From DASYKT01 sp035995185 (GTDB lineage: Bacteria; Acidobacteriota; Blastocatellia; Pyrinomonadales; Pyrinomonadaceae), in NCBI GenBank assembly GCA_035995185.1, contig DASYKT010000025.1, positions 58,576 through 122,575 of the forward strand: DNA of 64,000 nucleotides, written 5' to 3'. This document shows positions 1 through 10,216 of the stretch, piece by piece. The position numbers were made by a program, and so were the translations under genes. A model generated the notes under the pieces. It made no database searches and was not told the DNA's origin. It saw nothing but the letters and a program-made list of their open reading frames with translations. Every line of letters starts with the position of its first letter. Positions within the stretch are counted from its first letter, which is position 1.

Positions 1-1002
1 CACGTCGACGCGGTGGGTCAGGTTTCCTTTGGTGATCTCATCGGCGCCTTCGGCCAGCGCCTTGATAGGCTGGGCAATTCCGCGCGCGATATAAAACGCC
101 GCCCAGGAAGAAGCAAAAAGCAGCAAAAAAGTCAGCAGTCCAAGTGTCGAAATACCGATCTGGCGAACGTCTTGCTGGTTTTGCTTCAAACGGTCAAACT
201 CCGCCAGCGAACTCGCCACCTTTTTACTATAATCGGCCTCTTCCCTGACGCTCGAAACCATTATCAGTTTTGAACCGTCACTAAGGTCAGCGCCGGTTAT
301 CTGAAATTTCCCGGCATTCCGGTCATATGTACCGGCTTTAAATTCTTCTATCGCCGCGTTGAGGTCGGCTCTCACATCGTCAGGCAGATCGTCCTCCACT
401 TTTATCTTGCTGCCTGATGGCAGGGCGATCTCTATTCGCGCCAGGCCGCCCCGTTCGTTGAGCTGCCTGAGATCGTCTTCGGTAATATCGGACCTGCGGC
501 TGTCCAGGGTAAAAGCGAGCATTCGCGCCGTCTCGTCCAGTTCACGGGTTCGATTTTCCAGTGCGGTCGTTTGTATCTGGCGTGCCTCACGCATAACCTC
601 TATCGGAAATTGACTAAACCATCGCTCCAGGGCGCGGTTCAAATAGAGATAGGAAAATCCAGCCATCGCCACGATCGGCAGCAAACTCACGGCGATGAAA
701 TAAAGCAGCAAGCGGGTCTTTATTTTGGCGCCCAGCTGCAAAGCCTTTCGTTCGCGGCTTAGCTTTAAAAGGCTGCGAATAAAAATGAACGCGAAAATTA
801 TGAACGCAATGAAATTTAGCGAAGAAAGGCCGTAGAAAAGAAGCGTGTCGCTGGCCGTCTGGACGGAAAAATTTTTCCAGATGTTGGAAGACTGCAGAAT
901 TATCAGCGTCAGCAGCAAAAAAACCACCAGGCCGCCGATCACCAAAAGCGGCGCTAACCGGCGGGGGCGTTTTAATAGTTTCTTTTTTTCTCGCTCTTCC
1001 AC
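1..1002 (-). CDS. NtrY-like sensor histidine kinase, N-terminal part (runs off the window)
   Basis: Reading the minus strand from a GTG at 1002 gives an open frame of 334 codons that leaves the window at base 1, so only the sensor half is seen. It has a basic N-terminus, hydrophobic segments at about residues 16-38, 55-75 and 93-113, an extracytoplasmic region of about 170 residues rich in charged residues, another membrane segment near 290-312, and then a HAMP-like start (IARGIAQPIKALAEGADEI). This multi-segment layout plus HAMP is typical of NtrY-type kinases; the kinase domain would lie outside. TTG codons at 1032 and 1038 are alternative starts. The gene is divergent from the CPBP gene, 73 bp apart. 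The stimulus is not visible. Confidence 0.75.
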   Translation of the reverse strand, partial: MEEREKKKLLKRPRRLAPLLVIGGLVVFLLLTLIILQSSNIWKNFSVQTASDTLLFYGLSSLNFIAFIIFAFIFIRSLLKLSRERKALQLGAKIKTRLLLYFIAVSLLPIVAMAGFSYLYLNRALERWFSQFPIEVMREARQIQTTALENRTRELDETARMLAFTLDSRRSDITEDDLRQLNERGGLARIEIALPSGSKIKVEDDLPDDVRADLNAAIEEFKAGTYDRNAGKFQITGADLSDGSKLIMVSSVREEADYSKKVASSLAEFDRLKQNQQDVRQIGISTLGLLTFLLLFASSWAAFYIARGIAQPIKALAEGADEITKGNLTHRVDV

Positions 1003-1075
1003 GTTTGCAGTTTCACTTAGTTTAGCATACAAAAGCAATGGCCGGACTCGGTGGCAGCGCCGGCCGTTATCATCA

Positions 1076-2008
1076 ATGAATACTGTATTTTTCAATGAAT
1101 ATGGGCGTTTGCGCAGCGGATGGCGGGCTGCGGTTTTTCTTTCCGTGTTTATTTTTTTGGAATTAGGCTGGGTGTCTCTGGTCGGTATTTTAATGCCTAC
1201 CAGCTCCATTGAAGGCGAACGCGGCAGCTTGTTTCTTTGGGGAACGGATATTTTTGTCTCATTGATCCTGGCGATCGTTCTGGGATGGGTCGTGGGAAAA
1301 AAATTAGAGGGCCTGCCGCTTAAAGCCTTGGGCTGGACATTTCATCGCGGCTGGTTTTTCCACGGGGTCGTGGGCTTGATATGGGGCGCCGGTGAATTGG
1401 CGCTGGCCTGTTTGATCTGTGTTCTGTTGGGCGGAATGAGCTTTCAGTGGAATAACGAGGCCGGCCCTGCGGCGATCACTAATACGCTGCTGATCTCGTT
1501 GGCGATGTTTCTCGTCGGCGCGGCATCAGAAGAATCGCTGTTTCGCGGCTACCTGATGCAGACCTTTGCCCGGGCAAAACTTGCCTGGGTAGCGATCGTC
1601 ATCACCTCGCTTTTTTTTGCATCGGCTCACCTGGCAAATCCCAATACTTCTATCCTCGCGCTGATCAATACGGTGCTGGCGGGAGTGTGGTTTTCCGTCG
1701 CCTATTTGAAAACCCGCAGCCTGTGGCTGCCATTCACTTCGCATTTCGCCTGGAACTGGTTTCAAGGCGCCATTCTTGGTATTCCGGTGAGCGGCATAAC
1801 ACGGATCACCATCGCACCTCTGCTGCAGCATGTCGATAACGGCCCCGCCTGGCTGACCGGCGGAAGCTACGGCATCGAAGGCGGCATTGCCTGCACCATC
1901 GCGATAGTCGTATCCACTACGCTGTTATGGTTTGTTCCGTTTTTGAAAGCTGATAAAGAAATGCTGGAGTTAACGAATAGTGAAAAAATATTAGTGATTA
2001 GTGATTAA
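1076..2008 (+). CDS. CPBP family intramembrane metalloprotease
   Basis: A 310-residue polytopic membrane protein. The family signature is clear: EESLFRGYL near residue 152 (the EExxxR motif), then FASAHLANPN and SHFAWNWFQG, supplying the conserved histidines of the CPBP (CaaX protease/bacteriocin-processing, Abi) family. These enzymes cleave or process substrates within the membrane; no substrate is suggested here. I chose ATG 1076 because the upstream open frame (to 845) lies over the divergent kinase gene and is not protein-like. No clear Shine-Dalgarno is visible. The last codons (LVISD) and the TAA stop are formed by the TTAGTGATTAGTG repeat that follows, so the C-terminus may have been altered by that repeat. 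The gene converges on nadC. Confidence 0.85.
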   Translation: MNTVFFNEYGRLRSGWRAAVFLSVFIFLELGWVSLVGILMPTSSIEGERGSLFLWGTDIFVSLILAIVLGWVVGKKLEGLPLKALGWTFHRGWFFHGVVGLIWGAGELALACLICVLLGGMSFQWNNEAGPAAITNTLLISLAMFLVGAASEESLFRGYLMQTFARAKLAWVAIVITSLFFASAHLANPNTSILALINTVLAGVWFSVAYLKTRSLWLPFTSHFAWNWFQGAILGIPVSGITRITIAPLLQHVDNGPAWLTGGSYGIEGGIACTIAIVVSTTLLWFVPFLKADKEMLELTNSEKILVISD

Positions 2009-2090
2009 TTTCAAAGACTATCTATCTGATTATTACTTATTAATTTATTACTTATTAATTCACCACTAATCACTAACCACTAATCACTAA
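1991..2090. repeat. Word-repeat inverted element between convergent genes
   Basis: TTAGTGATTAGTG (1991-2003) is the exact reverse complement of CACTAATCACTAA (2078-2090). Each arm is built of the word TTAGTGA/TCACTAA, with further copies (CACTAATCACTAACCAC) and AT-rich ATTACTTATTAAT repeats in the loop. It overlaps the stop of the CPBP gene and abuts the end of nadC, so it may serve as a bidirectional transcription end. It shares this architecture, but not its sequence, with other gaps in the window. Confidence 0.8.
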
Positions 2091-2091
2091 T

Positions 2092-2949
2092 TTAGAGCGT
2101 TTGGATCTTAAAACTGATATCCACTGCACGGACAGAGTGGGTAATTTTCCCGACGCTGATCAGATCGACGCCGGCCTGGGCGAATAAGCGCACGGTGTCC
2201 AGATTTATTCCGCCGCTAGCCTCAAGCAGTACGCCGGGGTTTATTCCCCGGGCCATCTCGACCAGTTTTGCCGCTTCGTCCGGCGACTGATTATCAAGCA
2301 GCAAAATATCCGCGCCCGCTTCGATCGCCTCGCGAAGCTCGGCCCAATTACTTACTTCTACCTCGATCTTGTGCAGATGCCCGACACGCTGTTTGGCCAT
2401 CGCCACGGCTTCTTTCACGCCGCCCGCGAGCGCAATGTGATTGTCTTTGATCAGCACGCCGTCATCCAGCCCGAAGCGGTGATTTTTGCCGCCGCCCACC
2501 GTGACCGCGTATTTTTCCAGCATCCGCAAACCCGGCGTGGTCTTGCGCGTGTCGACGATCTGCGCCTTTGTTCCCTCGACTGCTTTGACATATTCGCGCG
2601 TCAGCGTGGCGATGCCCGACATCCGCTGCAGCAGGTTGAGCGCCACTCGCTCGCCGGCCAGCAGCACCGAGGCATAGCCTTTCATATTGGCGAAGACCGT
2701 GCCCTCTTCGACCAGGTCGCCTTCCCCCGCCAGCGGTTCGAGTTCCGGACAATCCGGATCGAGGTGCAGGAAAACAGCCTCGGCGATCGCCAGCCCGCAA
2801 ACGACCAGCGGCTCTTTGGCCAGAAAACGGCCCGCGCCGCGAACCGTATCGGGCACCGTCGCCTGCGTGGTGATATCACCGCGGCCGAGGTCTTCATTAA
2901 GAAAATCGCCGATGGTGTTTAGGATCTCTGTGTTATCAAGCCAGGACAT
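2092..2949 (-). CDS. nadC: Nicotinate-nucleotide pyrophosphorylase (quinolinate phosphoribosyltransferase)
   Basis: A 285-residue protein, the normal length for NadC, which converts quinolinate and PRPP to nicotinate mononucleotide, CO2 and PPi in de novo NAD synthesis. The N-terminal LNEDLGRGDITT, the central DTRKTTPGLRMLEKYAV and GGGKNHRFGLDDGVLIKDNH, and the C-terminal EASGGINLDTVRLFAQAGVD are the recognised substrate-binding segments of the family. It is the last gene of a minus-strand run valS, antitoxin, toxin, nadC, starting 9 bp after the toxin stop. It is probably a cytoplasmic dimer or hexamer as in other bacteria. nadA and nadB are not in the window. Confidence 0.95.
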   Translation of the reverse strand: MSWLDNTEILNTIGDFLNEDLGRGDITTQATVPDTVRGAGRFLAKEPLVVCGLAIAEAVFLHLDPDCPELEPLAGEGDLVEEGTVFANMKGYASVLLAGERVALNLLQRMSGIATLTREYVKAVEGTKAQIVDTRKTTPGLRMLEKYAVTVGGGKNHRFGLDDGVLIKDNHIALAGGVKEAVAMAKQRVGHLHKIEVEVSNWAELREAIEAGADILLLDNQSPDEAAKLVEMARGINPGVLLEASGGINLDTVRLFAQAGVDLISVGKITHSVRAVDISFKIQTL

Positions 2950-2958
2950 AAATTTTAT

Positions 2959-3306
2959 TCAAGATATCTTTATCTTTAATACTTTTGATAAAGCCTTTTC
3001 GACTTCAAACATTTTTGCGTTAGATGCTTCGCCAATCTTTCTCACAAAACGTTCCTTTGAAACGGATCTAACTTGAAAACAATCAATAGCTGATGTCTTG
3101 GAAAGTTTATTAAGAGCGTCCGTTTCTATTTTTATCATCCACGGAGCCGCTTTATACCTTTCTTTCCAATCTGTTAAAGGAACGATGACACGAAGCGGCA
3201 GCAAGCCGAGTTCATCGTCATTTACTATCAATGCCGGACGAGTTTTTTGAATTTCTGCGCCAATTGTGGGATTAAGGTCTATTAGCCAGACCTCATTTCG
3301 TTTCAT
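2959..3306 (-). CDS. PemK/MazF-family toxin (endoribonuclease)
   Basis: A 115-residue protein beginning MKRNEVWLIDLNPTIGAEI and continuing with KTRPALIVNDDE and a VIVPLTDW-like strand, the core of the MazF/PemK/CcdB fold (RGEVWLVDL...RPaLVv...plT). Family members cleave mRNA or tRNA in a sequence-specific way when not bound by the antitoxin. ATG 3306 is chosen over an upstream frame extension to 3339 because the family starts at this KRNEVW segment. The start overlaps the antitoxin stop by 14 bp, indicating translational coupling. The pair sits between valS and nadC on the same strand. Confidence 0.85.
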   Translation of the reverse strand: MKRNEVWLIDLNPTIGAEIQKTRPALIVNDDELGLLPLRVIVPLTDWKERYKAAPWMIKIETDALNKLSKTSAIDCFQVRSVSKERFVRKIGEASNAKMFEVEKALSKVLKIKIS

Positions 3307-3508
3307 AAAAAGTCTCGCTATCCAGCGAAGTAAAAGCAATCAGCTCGGCGTCGTGCTGGTAATCTTCTAAAAGCTTTTCCGCTCCCTCCGCCAAGCTCGT
3401 TTCATTTTGAGATCCTTTATTAATATCTTTCAAAATCGTTTCCACAATGGAAATTTTCTCCGACAATGGAAGTCTGCTGATCTCTTCAACTATTTGTCTG
3501 TTTGTCAT
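3293..3508 (-). CDS. Antitoxin of the MazEF-like pair
   Basis: A 71-residue acidic protein located directly upstream of, and overlapping, the PemK/MazF toxin. The N-terminus (MTNRQIVEEISRLPLSEKISIVETILKDI) resembles small addiction-module antitoxins that begin with a helix such as 'LPLxEKlxLVExil', rather than the SpoVT/AbrB MazE type. The C-terminal half is acidic (SLAEGAEKLLEDYQHDAELIAF) and would be expected to wrap the toxin. Its identity rests mainly on size, position and overlap. It begins 17 bp after the valS stop. Confidence 0.7.
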   Translation of the reverse strand: MTNRQIVEEISRLPLSEKISIVETILKDINKGSQNETSLAEGAEKLLEDYQHDAELIAFTSLDSETFYETK

Positions 3509-3525
3509 AGCTTTAATACCTGGCG

Positions 3526-6261
<2,736 letters not shown>

Positions 6262-6280
6262 ATTTCAAAGCTCTCATTCT

Positions 6281-6324
6281 AAAACAAAAAAGGTTAGTTT
6301 TCATCTGAAAGAAGAAACTAACCT
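6281..6324 (-). terminator. Rho-independent terminator after the response-regulator operon
   Basis: On the minus strand AGGTTAGTTT (6324-6315) pairs with AAACTAACCT (6300-6291), a 10-bp stem, followed by TTTTTTGTTTT. A second small hairpin (AATCAAC/GTTGATT, 6330-6351) lies between it and the gene stop at 6360. It separates the upstream regulator operon from valS. Confidence 0.8.
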
Positions 6325-6359
6325 CTGAGAATCAACCGTTAAGCGTTGATTTTGCTTTT

Positions 6360-8045
6360 TTATTCGTTTTCTTTCGCGATCTCGCGGGCGACCAGGTCGC
6401 GTATCTGCGGCATCAGGCCGCGCACCATTTCCGTCACCACTTTTTCCGAGATCTGCTCAAAAACCTTTTGGGCCGCGGCATCGATGGCTTCCTGCGGGAC
6501 ATCAGCCGAAACAGGAGGTACGGTTAATCCGGAAAATCCATCCGCCTGGTCTTCAGAGACATTGCCGGGTTTTACATCTTCATCCACCACCCGCTCTAAC
6601 GGGGCCTGCGGTGATTGAAACACGGGCGCGGGTTCTTCTTCCACTTCGGCAAGCCCGTGAAAAGTCTCTTCGATATCGGCATCTTCATCAAAGGCGTCCG
6701 GGCTGCGAAAATCGTATTTTGTTTCCTCAAATGTTACCTCGCCGGATGCCGTTTCACCGGAAACCTCTACCATTTTTTCAGCGACTATCTCATCGACCGC
6801 TTCGGTGATCGGCGTAACGTATCTTTCTTCTTCCGCGGCCGCGGTCTCGCCCGTATCTATATCGAGCAAGACATCGGATTCCCTGCGTTCTTCAGTGATT
6901 CCGCGGGCTTCAAAGAATCGGCCCAGGTTTCCCAGATCGAGGATAGAGGAATTTTCGCTCGCTTCCGGAACAACCAGTTCGATAGATTTTTCTTCGACCT
7001 CATCGGAAATGCGTTCCGGCTGCTGAAGGGCGACGATCCTGTTCAGATCGTCTTCAGGAAAAGGTTGAGTTTCCGTGTTTTCTTCGGGAAGGGAAACTGC
7101 ATCGTCCAACTGCGCAGTTTGCGCGGCGGTTTCCGCGTAGCTTTCTTCGGCAAGCGAAACTTCTTCCTCGTGTTGCGCCGTTTGCGAGGATGTTTCCTCG
7201 TAATTCTCTTCTACGGTCGAGACTTCATCCTCATGTTGTACCGGGGTTTCGCCGTATGAAATATCTTGCACGGGCGAAGTATACTGAACCGGCGAAATAT
7301 CCTGCACCGGTGAAGTATCCTGCAACGGCGAATAATTTTGCTCAGGCTGAGCAAAACCCACGGAATCTATTTGTTCGGATGAAAGCGATGCCGCATCGGG
7401 AAATTTTTTATCAAATTCCCTGTCGAAATTCAGCAGGTCGTCATCTTCTTCATCAAACACCTCTTGAGACGAAAAGCCGGCGGCAACGGCATCCCCGGGA
7501 ACAGTTTCGGACAGCAGTTCATCGCCCAGATCGGAATATTCCCCCACTACCGGCGCCGCTTCCGGCGCGGTTTCCGTCGTGTGGGTTTCCACATTTTCAG
7601 TGGCCTCCGGCCCGGGCGTTTCAACTTCAGGTTCGACAGATCCGACGACTTCCGGCTGTGCAGGTTCCTGCTGCGGGGGTTCAAGCAGTGCGCCTACACG
7701 GCTAACCAGCTGGCGGATCGATTGAAAGGGCTTCATCAAAAAATCATCGGCCCCCACGCGTTTTGCTTCTTCCTCGTCAAAGGGCTCGAATGAACCGACC
7801 AGCAAAATGACCGGCACATTTTTGAGTTCAGCATTTTGGCGCAGGCGTTCGCAGATCTGATAACCGTTTAGGCCGGGCATATGAACATCGACCATTACCA
7901 GATCCGGCGTCATTTCCCGCAGCTGTTGAATGGCGGCATTACCGTCGCTAACGGCGATCACATCTATGCCTTCATCGGCAAAGGTCAAATTGATGACTTT
8001 TTGGATGGTAGGAGAGTCGTCGGCGAGTAATAATGTCTTTTTCAA
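6360..8045 (-). CDS. Response regulator with long acidic linker and conserved C-terminal helix
   Basis: A 561-residue protein. Residues 1-125 are a CheY-like receiver domain: LLLADDSPTIQKVINL, phospho-acceptor Asp in VMVDVHMPGLNG, and the conserved Lys in FLMKPF. The middle 370 residues are acidic and low in complexity, with two internal repeat sets: SPVQDISPVQYTSPVQDIS, and a roughly 25-residue unit of the type EEVSLAEESYAETAAQTAQ repeated three times. The last 45 residues (from QEAIDAAAQKVFEQISEKV) form a charged amphipathic helix that looks conserved. There is no DNA-binding or enzymatic domain, so the output probably acts through protein contacts. It follows a single-domain receiver gene by 21 bp. 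Confidence 0.85.
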   Translation of the reverse strand: MKKTLLLADDSPTIQKVINLTFADEGIDVIAVSDGNAAIQQLREMTPDLVMVDVHMPGLNGYQICERLRQNAELKNVPVILLVGSFEPFDEEEAKRVGADDFLMKPFQSIRQLVSRVGALLEPPQQEPAQPEVVGSVEPEVETPGPEATENVETHTTETAPEAAPVVGEYSDLGDELLSETVPGDAVAAGFSSQEVFDEEDDDLLNFDREFDKKFPDAASLSSEQIDSVGFAQPEQNYSPLQDTSPVQDISPVQYTSPVQDISYGETPVQHEDEVSTVEENYEETSSQTAQHEEEVSLAEESYAETAAQTAQLDDAVSLPEENTETQPFPEDDLNRIVALQQPERISDEVEEKSIELVVPEASENSSILDLGNLGRFFEARGITEERRESDVLLDIDTGETAAAEEERYVTPITEAVDEIVAEKMVEVSGETASGEVTFEETKYDFRSPDAFDEDADIEETFHGLAEVEEEPAPVFQSPQAPLERVVDEDVKPGNVSEDQADGFSGLTVPPVSADVPQEAIDAAAQKVFEQISEKVVTEMVRGLMPQIRDLVAREIAKENE

Positions 8046-8066
8046 TGCAAATCTCCTTGATTTCCG

Positions 8067-8474
8067 CTATTCCTCCGCCTTCGCGCTCTGGGTCAGCATT
8101 CGCATCATTACCTGCAGTTGGCTGGTCGTAAATGGCTTGGGTAAAAACACCACCGCGCCCGCCGCAAAACTGTCGGAAGAAAGGCGGGGATTCTGCTCAG
8201 CGGTCATCATGATGATCGGGATCTTTTTAAGCCGGTTCTCGGTCTGCATGTAGCGGGCGAGCTCGGTTCCCTGAATGTAAGGCATTACCACATCAATTAC
8301 GGCCACGGCAAAACTATCGTCATCCTGCAGTATCTTATAAGCTTCACGGCCGTCGCGCGCGGTGACCACACTGTAGCCTTCTTTTTCCGCGATCGCTTTG
8401 ACCAGCCGCAGGATCGCCAGATCGTCGTCGGCCACTAGTACCTGTAATTGATTTGAAGCAGTTTGTTCAGCCAT
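8067..8474 (-). CDS. Single-domain response regulator (CheY-like)
   Basis: A 135-residue stand-alone receiver domain: VLVADDDLAILRL gives the acidic pocket, AVIDVVMPYIQG the phospho-acceptor Asp, MMTAEQ the Thr/Ser switch and FLPKPF the conserved Lys. No output domain is present, so it acts as a phosphotransfer or protein-interaction switch. It lies 24 bp downstream of pdxA and 21 bp upstream of the longer response regulator, so the two receivers are co-transcribed and probably share a pathway. No cognate kinase is adjacent; the partial NtrY-like kinase is 7 kb away and in another unit. Confidence 0.9.
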   Translation of the reverse strand: MAEQTASNQLQVLVADDDLAILRLVKAIAEKEGYSVVTARDGREAYKILQDDDSFAVAVIDVVMPYIQGTELARYMQTENRLKKIPIIMMTAEQNPRLSSDSFAAGAVVFLPKPFTTSQLQVMMRMLTQSAKAEE

Positions 8475-8498
8475 CAGTTCTAATACTCTATTAAAATC

Positions 8499-9542
8499 CT
8501 AACTCTTTGTCCTGTTTAAGGAAAACTCGGCGGCCAGGTTTATCGCCGCTTTCATACTGGACGGATCGGCTTTTCCCTGTCCCGCGATCTCAAAAGCCGT
8601 GCCGTGATCGACCGATGTTCTGATGATCGGCAGGCCCAAAGTTACATTGACCGCCTCTCCGAATGCCAGGCACTTTACCGCGATGGTCGCCTGGTCGTGA
8701 TAACACGAAATGACCCCATCAAACTCCCCTTGAGCAGCTCTTATAAAGATTGTGTCCGGCGAGAAAGGTCCCTGCACATTTATACCATATTTCCTGCGAC
8801 ATTCGTCTAATGCCGGGATAATTTCCCGCGCCTCTTCACTGCCGAAAAGCCCGTTTTCAGAGGCGTGCGGGTTTAATCCCGCCATGGCCAGTTTTACTTC
8901 CCGGTTTTGCAGCAGTTTGAGTTCGCGATCGGTCAGGCGGATCAGGTCAACAAGCCTTTTCTTTTTTACCAAGGAGATGGCCTGTTTTAACGAAACGTGG
9001 ATCGAAAGCAGCACCACGCACAACTTGCCTCCGAAAAATGCCATGGCAAATTCCCCGGTATCCGTCAGGTGAGCAAAATACTCGGTATGGCCGGGAAACG
9101 GCACCCCGGCCAGCGAGAGCGCCTGCTTATTTATCGGGGCAGTGGCGATCGCGTCTATTTTTTTTGAGAGAGCAAGCTCCGCAGCAGCCTCGATAAACTG
9201 CGCCGCGGCTTTACCGGCGGTTTTCGATGGGGCGCCGGGGCGAACATCTCTTTTCAGGTTTCCCAGGTCATAAATACCCGCCTTGCCGGCGGGAAAAACA
9301 AACTCTTCGCTTTTGCGAATGACGTTAAAATCAAAGGGCAGCTTTAGCTGCTCGGCGGTTTCCGCCAAAAACACCGCATCGCCGATCACTACCGGAACGC
9401 ATTTCTTAAATATCTTTTTATCCGCCAGCGCTTTCAGAATTATTTCCGGGCCGATCCCTGCCGGATCACCCATTGTTATTCCGATTCGCGGTAGATTTTT
9501 CTTGCGGAGTTTGTTTTGAGAAGGTTGAGGCTTGTTTTTCAC
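8499..9542 (-). CDS. pdxA: 4-hydroxythreonine-4-phosphate dehydrogenase
   Basis: A 347-residue protein with the PdxA signatures: IGITMGDPAGIGPEI at the N-terminus, PFPGHTEYFAHLT with a metal-binding His, GLNPHASENGLFGSEE with the second His, and CYHDQATIAVKCLAF with the third. PdxA oxidises 4-phosphohydroxy-L-threonine with NAD(P)+ in the DXP-dependent pathway to pyridoxal phosphate. It needs a divalent metal and works as a dimer in the cytoplasm. It is the second gene of a minus-strand run hfq-like, pdxA, receiver, long receiver protein. PdxJ is not in the window. Confidence 0.95.
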   Translation of the reverse strand: MKNKPQPSQNKLRKKNLPRIGITMGDPAGIGPEIILKALADKKIFKKCVPVVIGDAVFLAETAEQLKLPFDFNVIRKSEEFVFPAGKAGIYDLGNLKRDVRPGAPSKTAGKAAAQFIEAAAELALSKKIDAIATAPINKQALSLAGVPFPGHTEYFAHLTDTGEFAMAFFGGKLCVVLLSIHVSLKQAISLVKKKRLVDLIRLTDRELKLLQNREVKLAMAGLNPHASENGLFGSEEAREIIPALDECRRKYGINVQGPFSPDTIFIRAAQGEFDGVISCYHDQATIAVKCLAFGEAVNVTLGLPIIRTSVDHGTAFEIAGQGKADPSSMKAAINLAAEFSLNRTKS

Positions 9543-9577
9543 TGAAGGTTAATGCTTATAAATCTTTCGCGCCGGGG

Positions 9578-9976
9578 CTATTCGGGATCTTTATACATAT
9601 ATTTGATGTTATGTTTTAAGAGCACGATGTTCGGTTCATTCTCGCGGTTCACTTTCAGAGCGTGACGGTCATACCATTCGATCGTGCCGCAAATTTTCTC
9701 GCCGTCCTGCAAAATAATGACCATCGGCACGTGGCCTTCGATCTGCTTTTTATAATAAAAGATCTCGGCATTGGTATCCTGCGGTGGCGATTTTTTTTGT
9801 GCCTGTTGTTGTGCCTGTTGCGAAGACGGCTTGCCGTGGCCCGGGTTATTTCTCGGCCGGTCATTATTCATCCCGCTTTTCACGATGGGTTTGGGTGGCG
9901 GACCTCCGGAGCGGGATTCTTCTGGCGGCCTGAGGGTGACTTCGGTGAGTTTTGGTCTGATTAACTTACGGTTCAA
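9578..9976 (-). CDS. hfq: Hfq-like Sm-fold RNA chaperone with N-terminal extension
   Basis: A 132-residue protein. The C-terminal 65 residues read as an Sm fold: VPMVIILQDGEKICGTIEWYDRHALKV matches the Hfq Sm1 motif, and IVLLKHNIKYMYK matches Sm2, keeping the Lys-His of the YKHAI motif. The first 70 residues are basic then Gln/Pro/Ser-rich (KPSSQQAQQQAQKKSPPQ), probably disordered; classical Hfq instead carries its tail at the C-terminus. The start is a TTG at 9976 with a strong AGGAGG six bases upstream, which decides the start. It heads the run to pdxA. The expected role is pairing small RNAs with mRNAs. Confidence 0.75.
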   Translation of the reverse strand: MNRKLIRPKLTEVTLRPPEESRSGGPPPKPIVKSGMNNDRPRNNPGHGKPSSQQAQQQAQKKSPPQDTNAEIFYYKKQIEGHVPMVIILQDGEKICGTIEWYDRHALKVNRENEPNIVLLKHNIKYMYKDPE

Positions 9977-10128
9977 TTTATCCTCCTGACTCAGAACAGT
10001 ATAACTTTATACGGACAGGGAAAGCCGCAAAAAAGCCATAAAGTAAAACACTGCCCCAAGTGGACAAATGCTACACGATACCTCTGCTTATTTCAAGTCG
10101 ATTTTGGGAAGTCCGGCCGTTAATTAAA

Positions 10129-10216
10129 AATGATTTTGGATTTTAGATTCGCGATTTTGGATTCCACTTCATTTCTAAGCTTAATCCAAAATCCAAAATC
10201 AGAAATCTAAAATCGA
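10129..10216. repeat. Word-repeat inverted element abutting the ftsZ stop
   Basis: The left arm (GATTTTGGATTTTAGATT, from 10133) and right arm (AATCCAAAATCCAAAATC, from 10183, then AATCTAAAATCG) are imperfect reverse complements built of the word GATTTTGGATT/AATCCAAAATC. It fills the gap next to the ftsZ stop and may act as a 3' end structure. The rest of the gap (9977-10128) holds the region upstream of the hfq-like gene, in which I see only the AGGAGG ribosome-binding site and AT-rich TATAAAGTTATACT at about 9998-10011 as a possible -10 region. Confidence 0.75.

Noticed and set aside
845..1075. Upstream extension of the CPBP gene
   Set aside because: It runs over the N-terminus of the divergent sensor kinase and has no protein-like pattern; ATG 1076 precedes the membrane domain.
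2371..2922. Long plus-strand frame over nadC
   Set aside because: It is the antisense shadow of nadC; composition is Arg/His-rich and no family pattern is seen.
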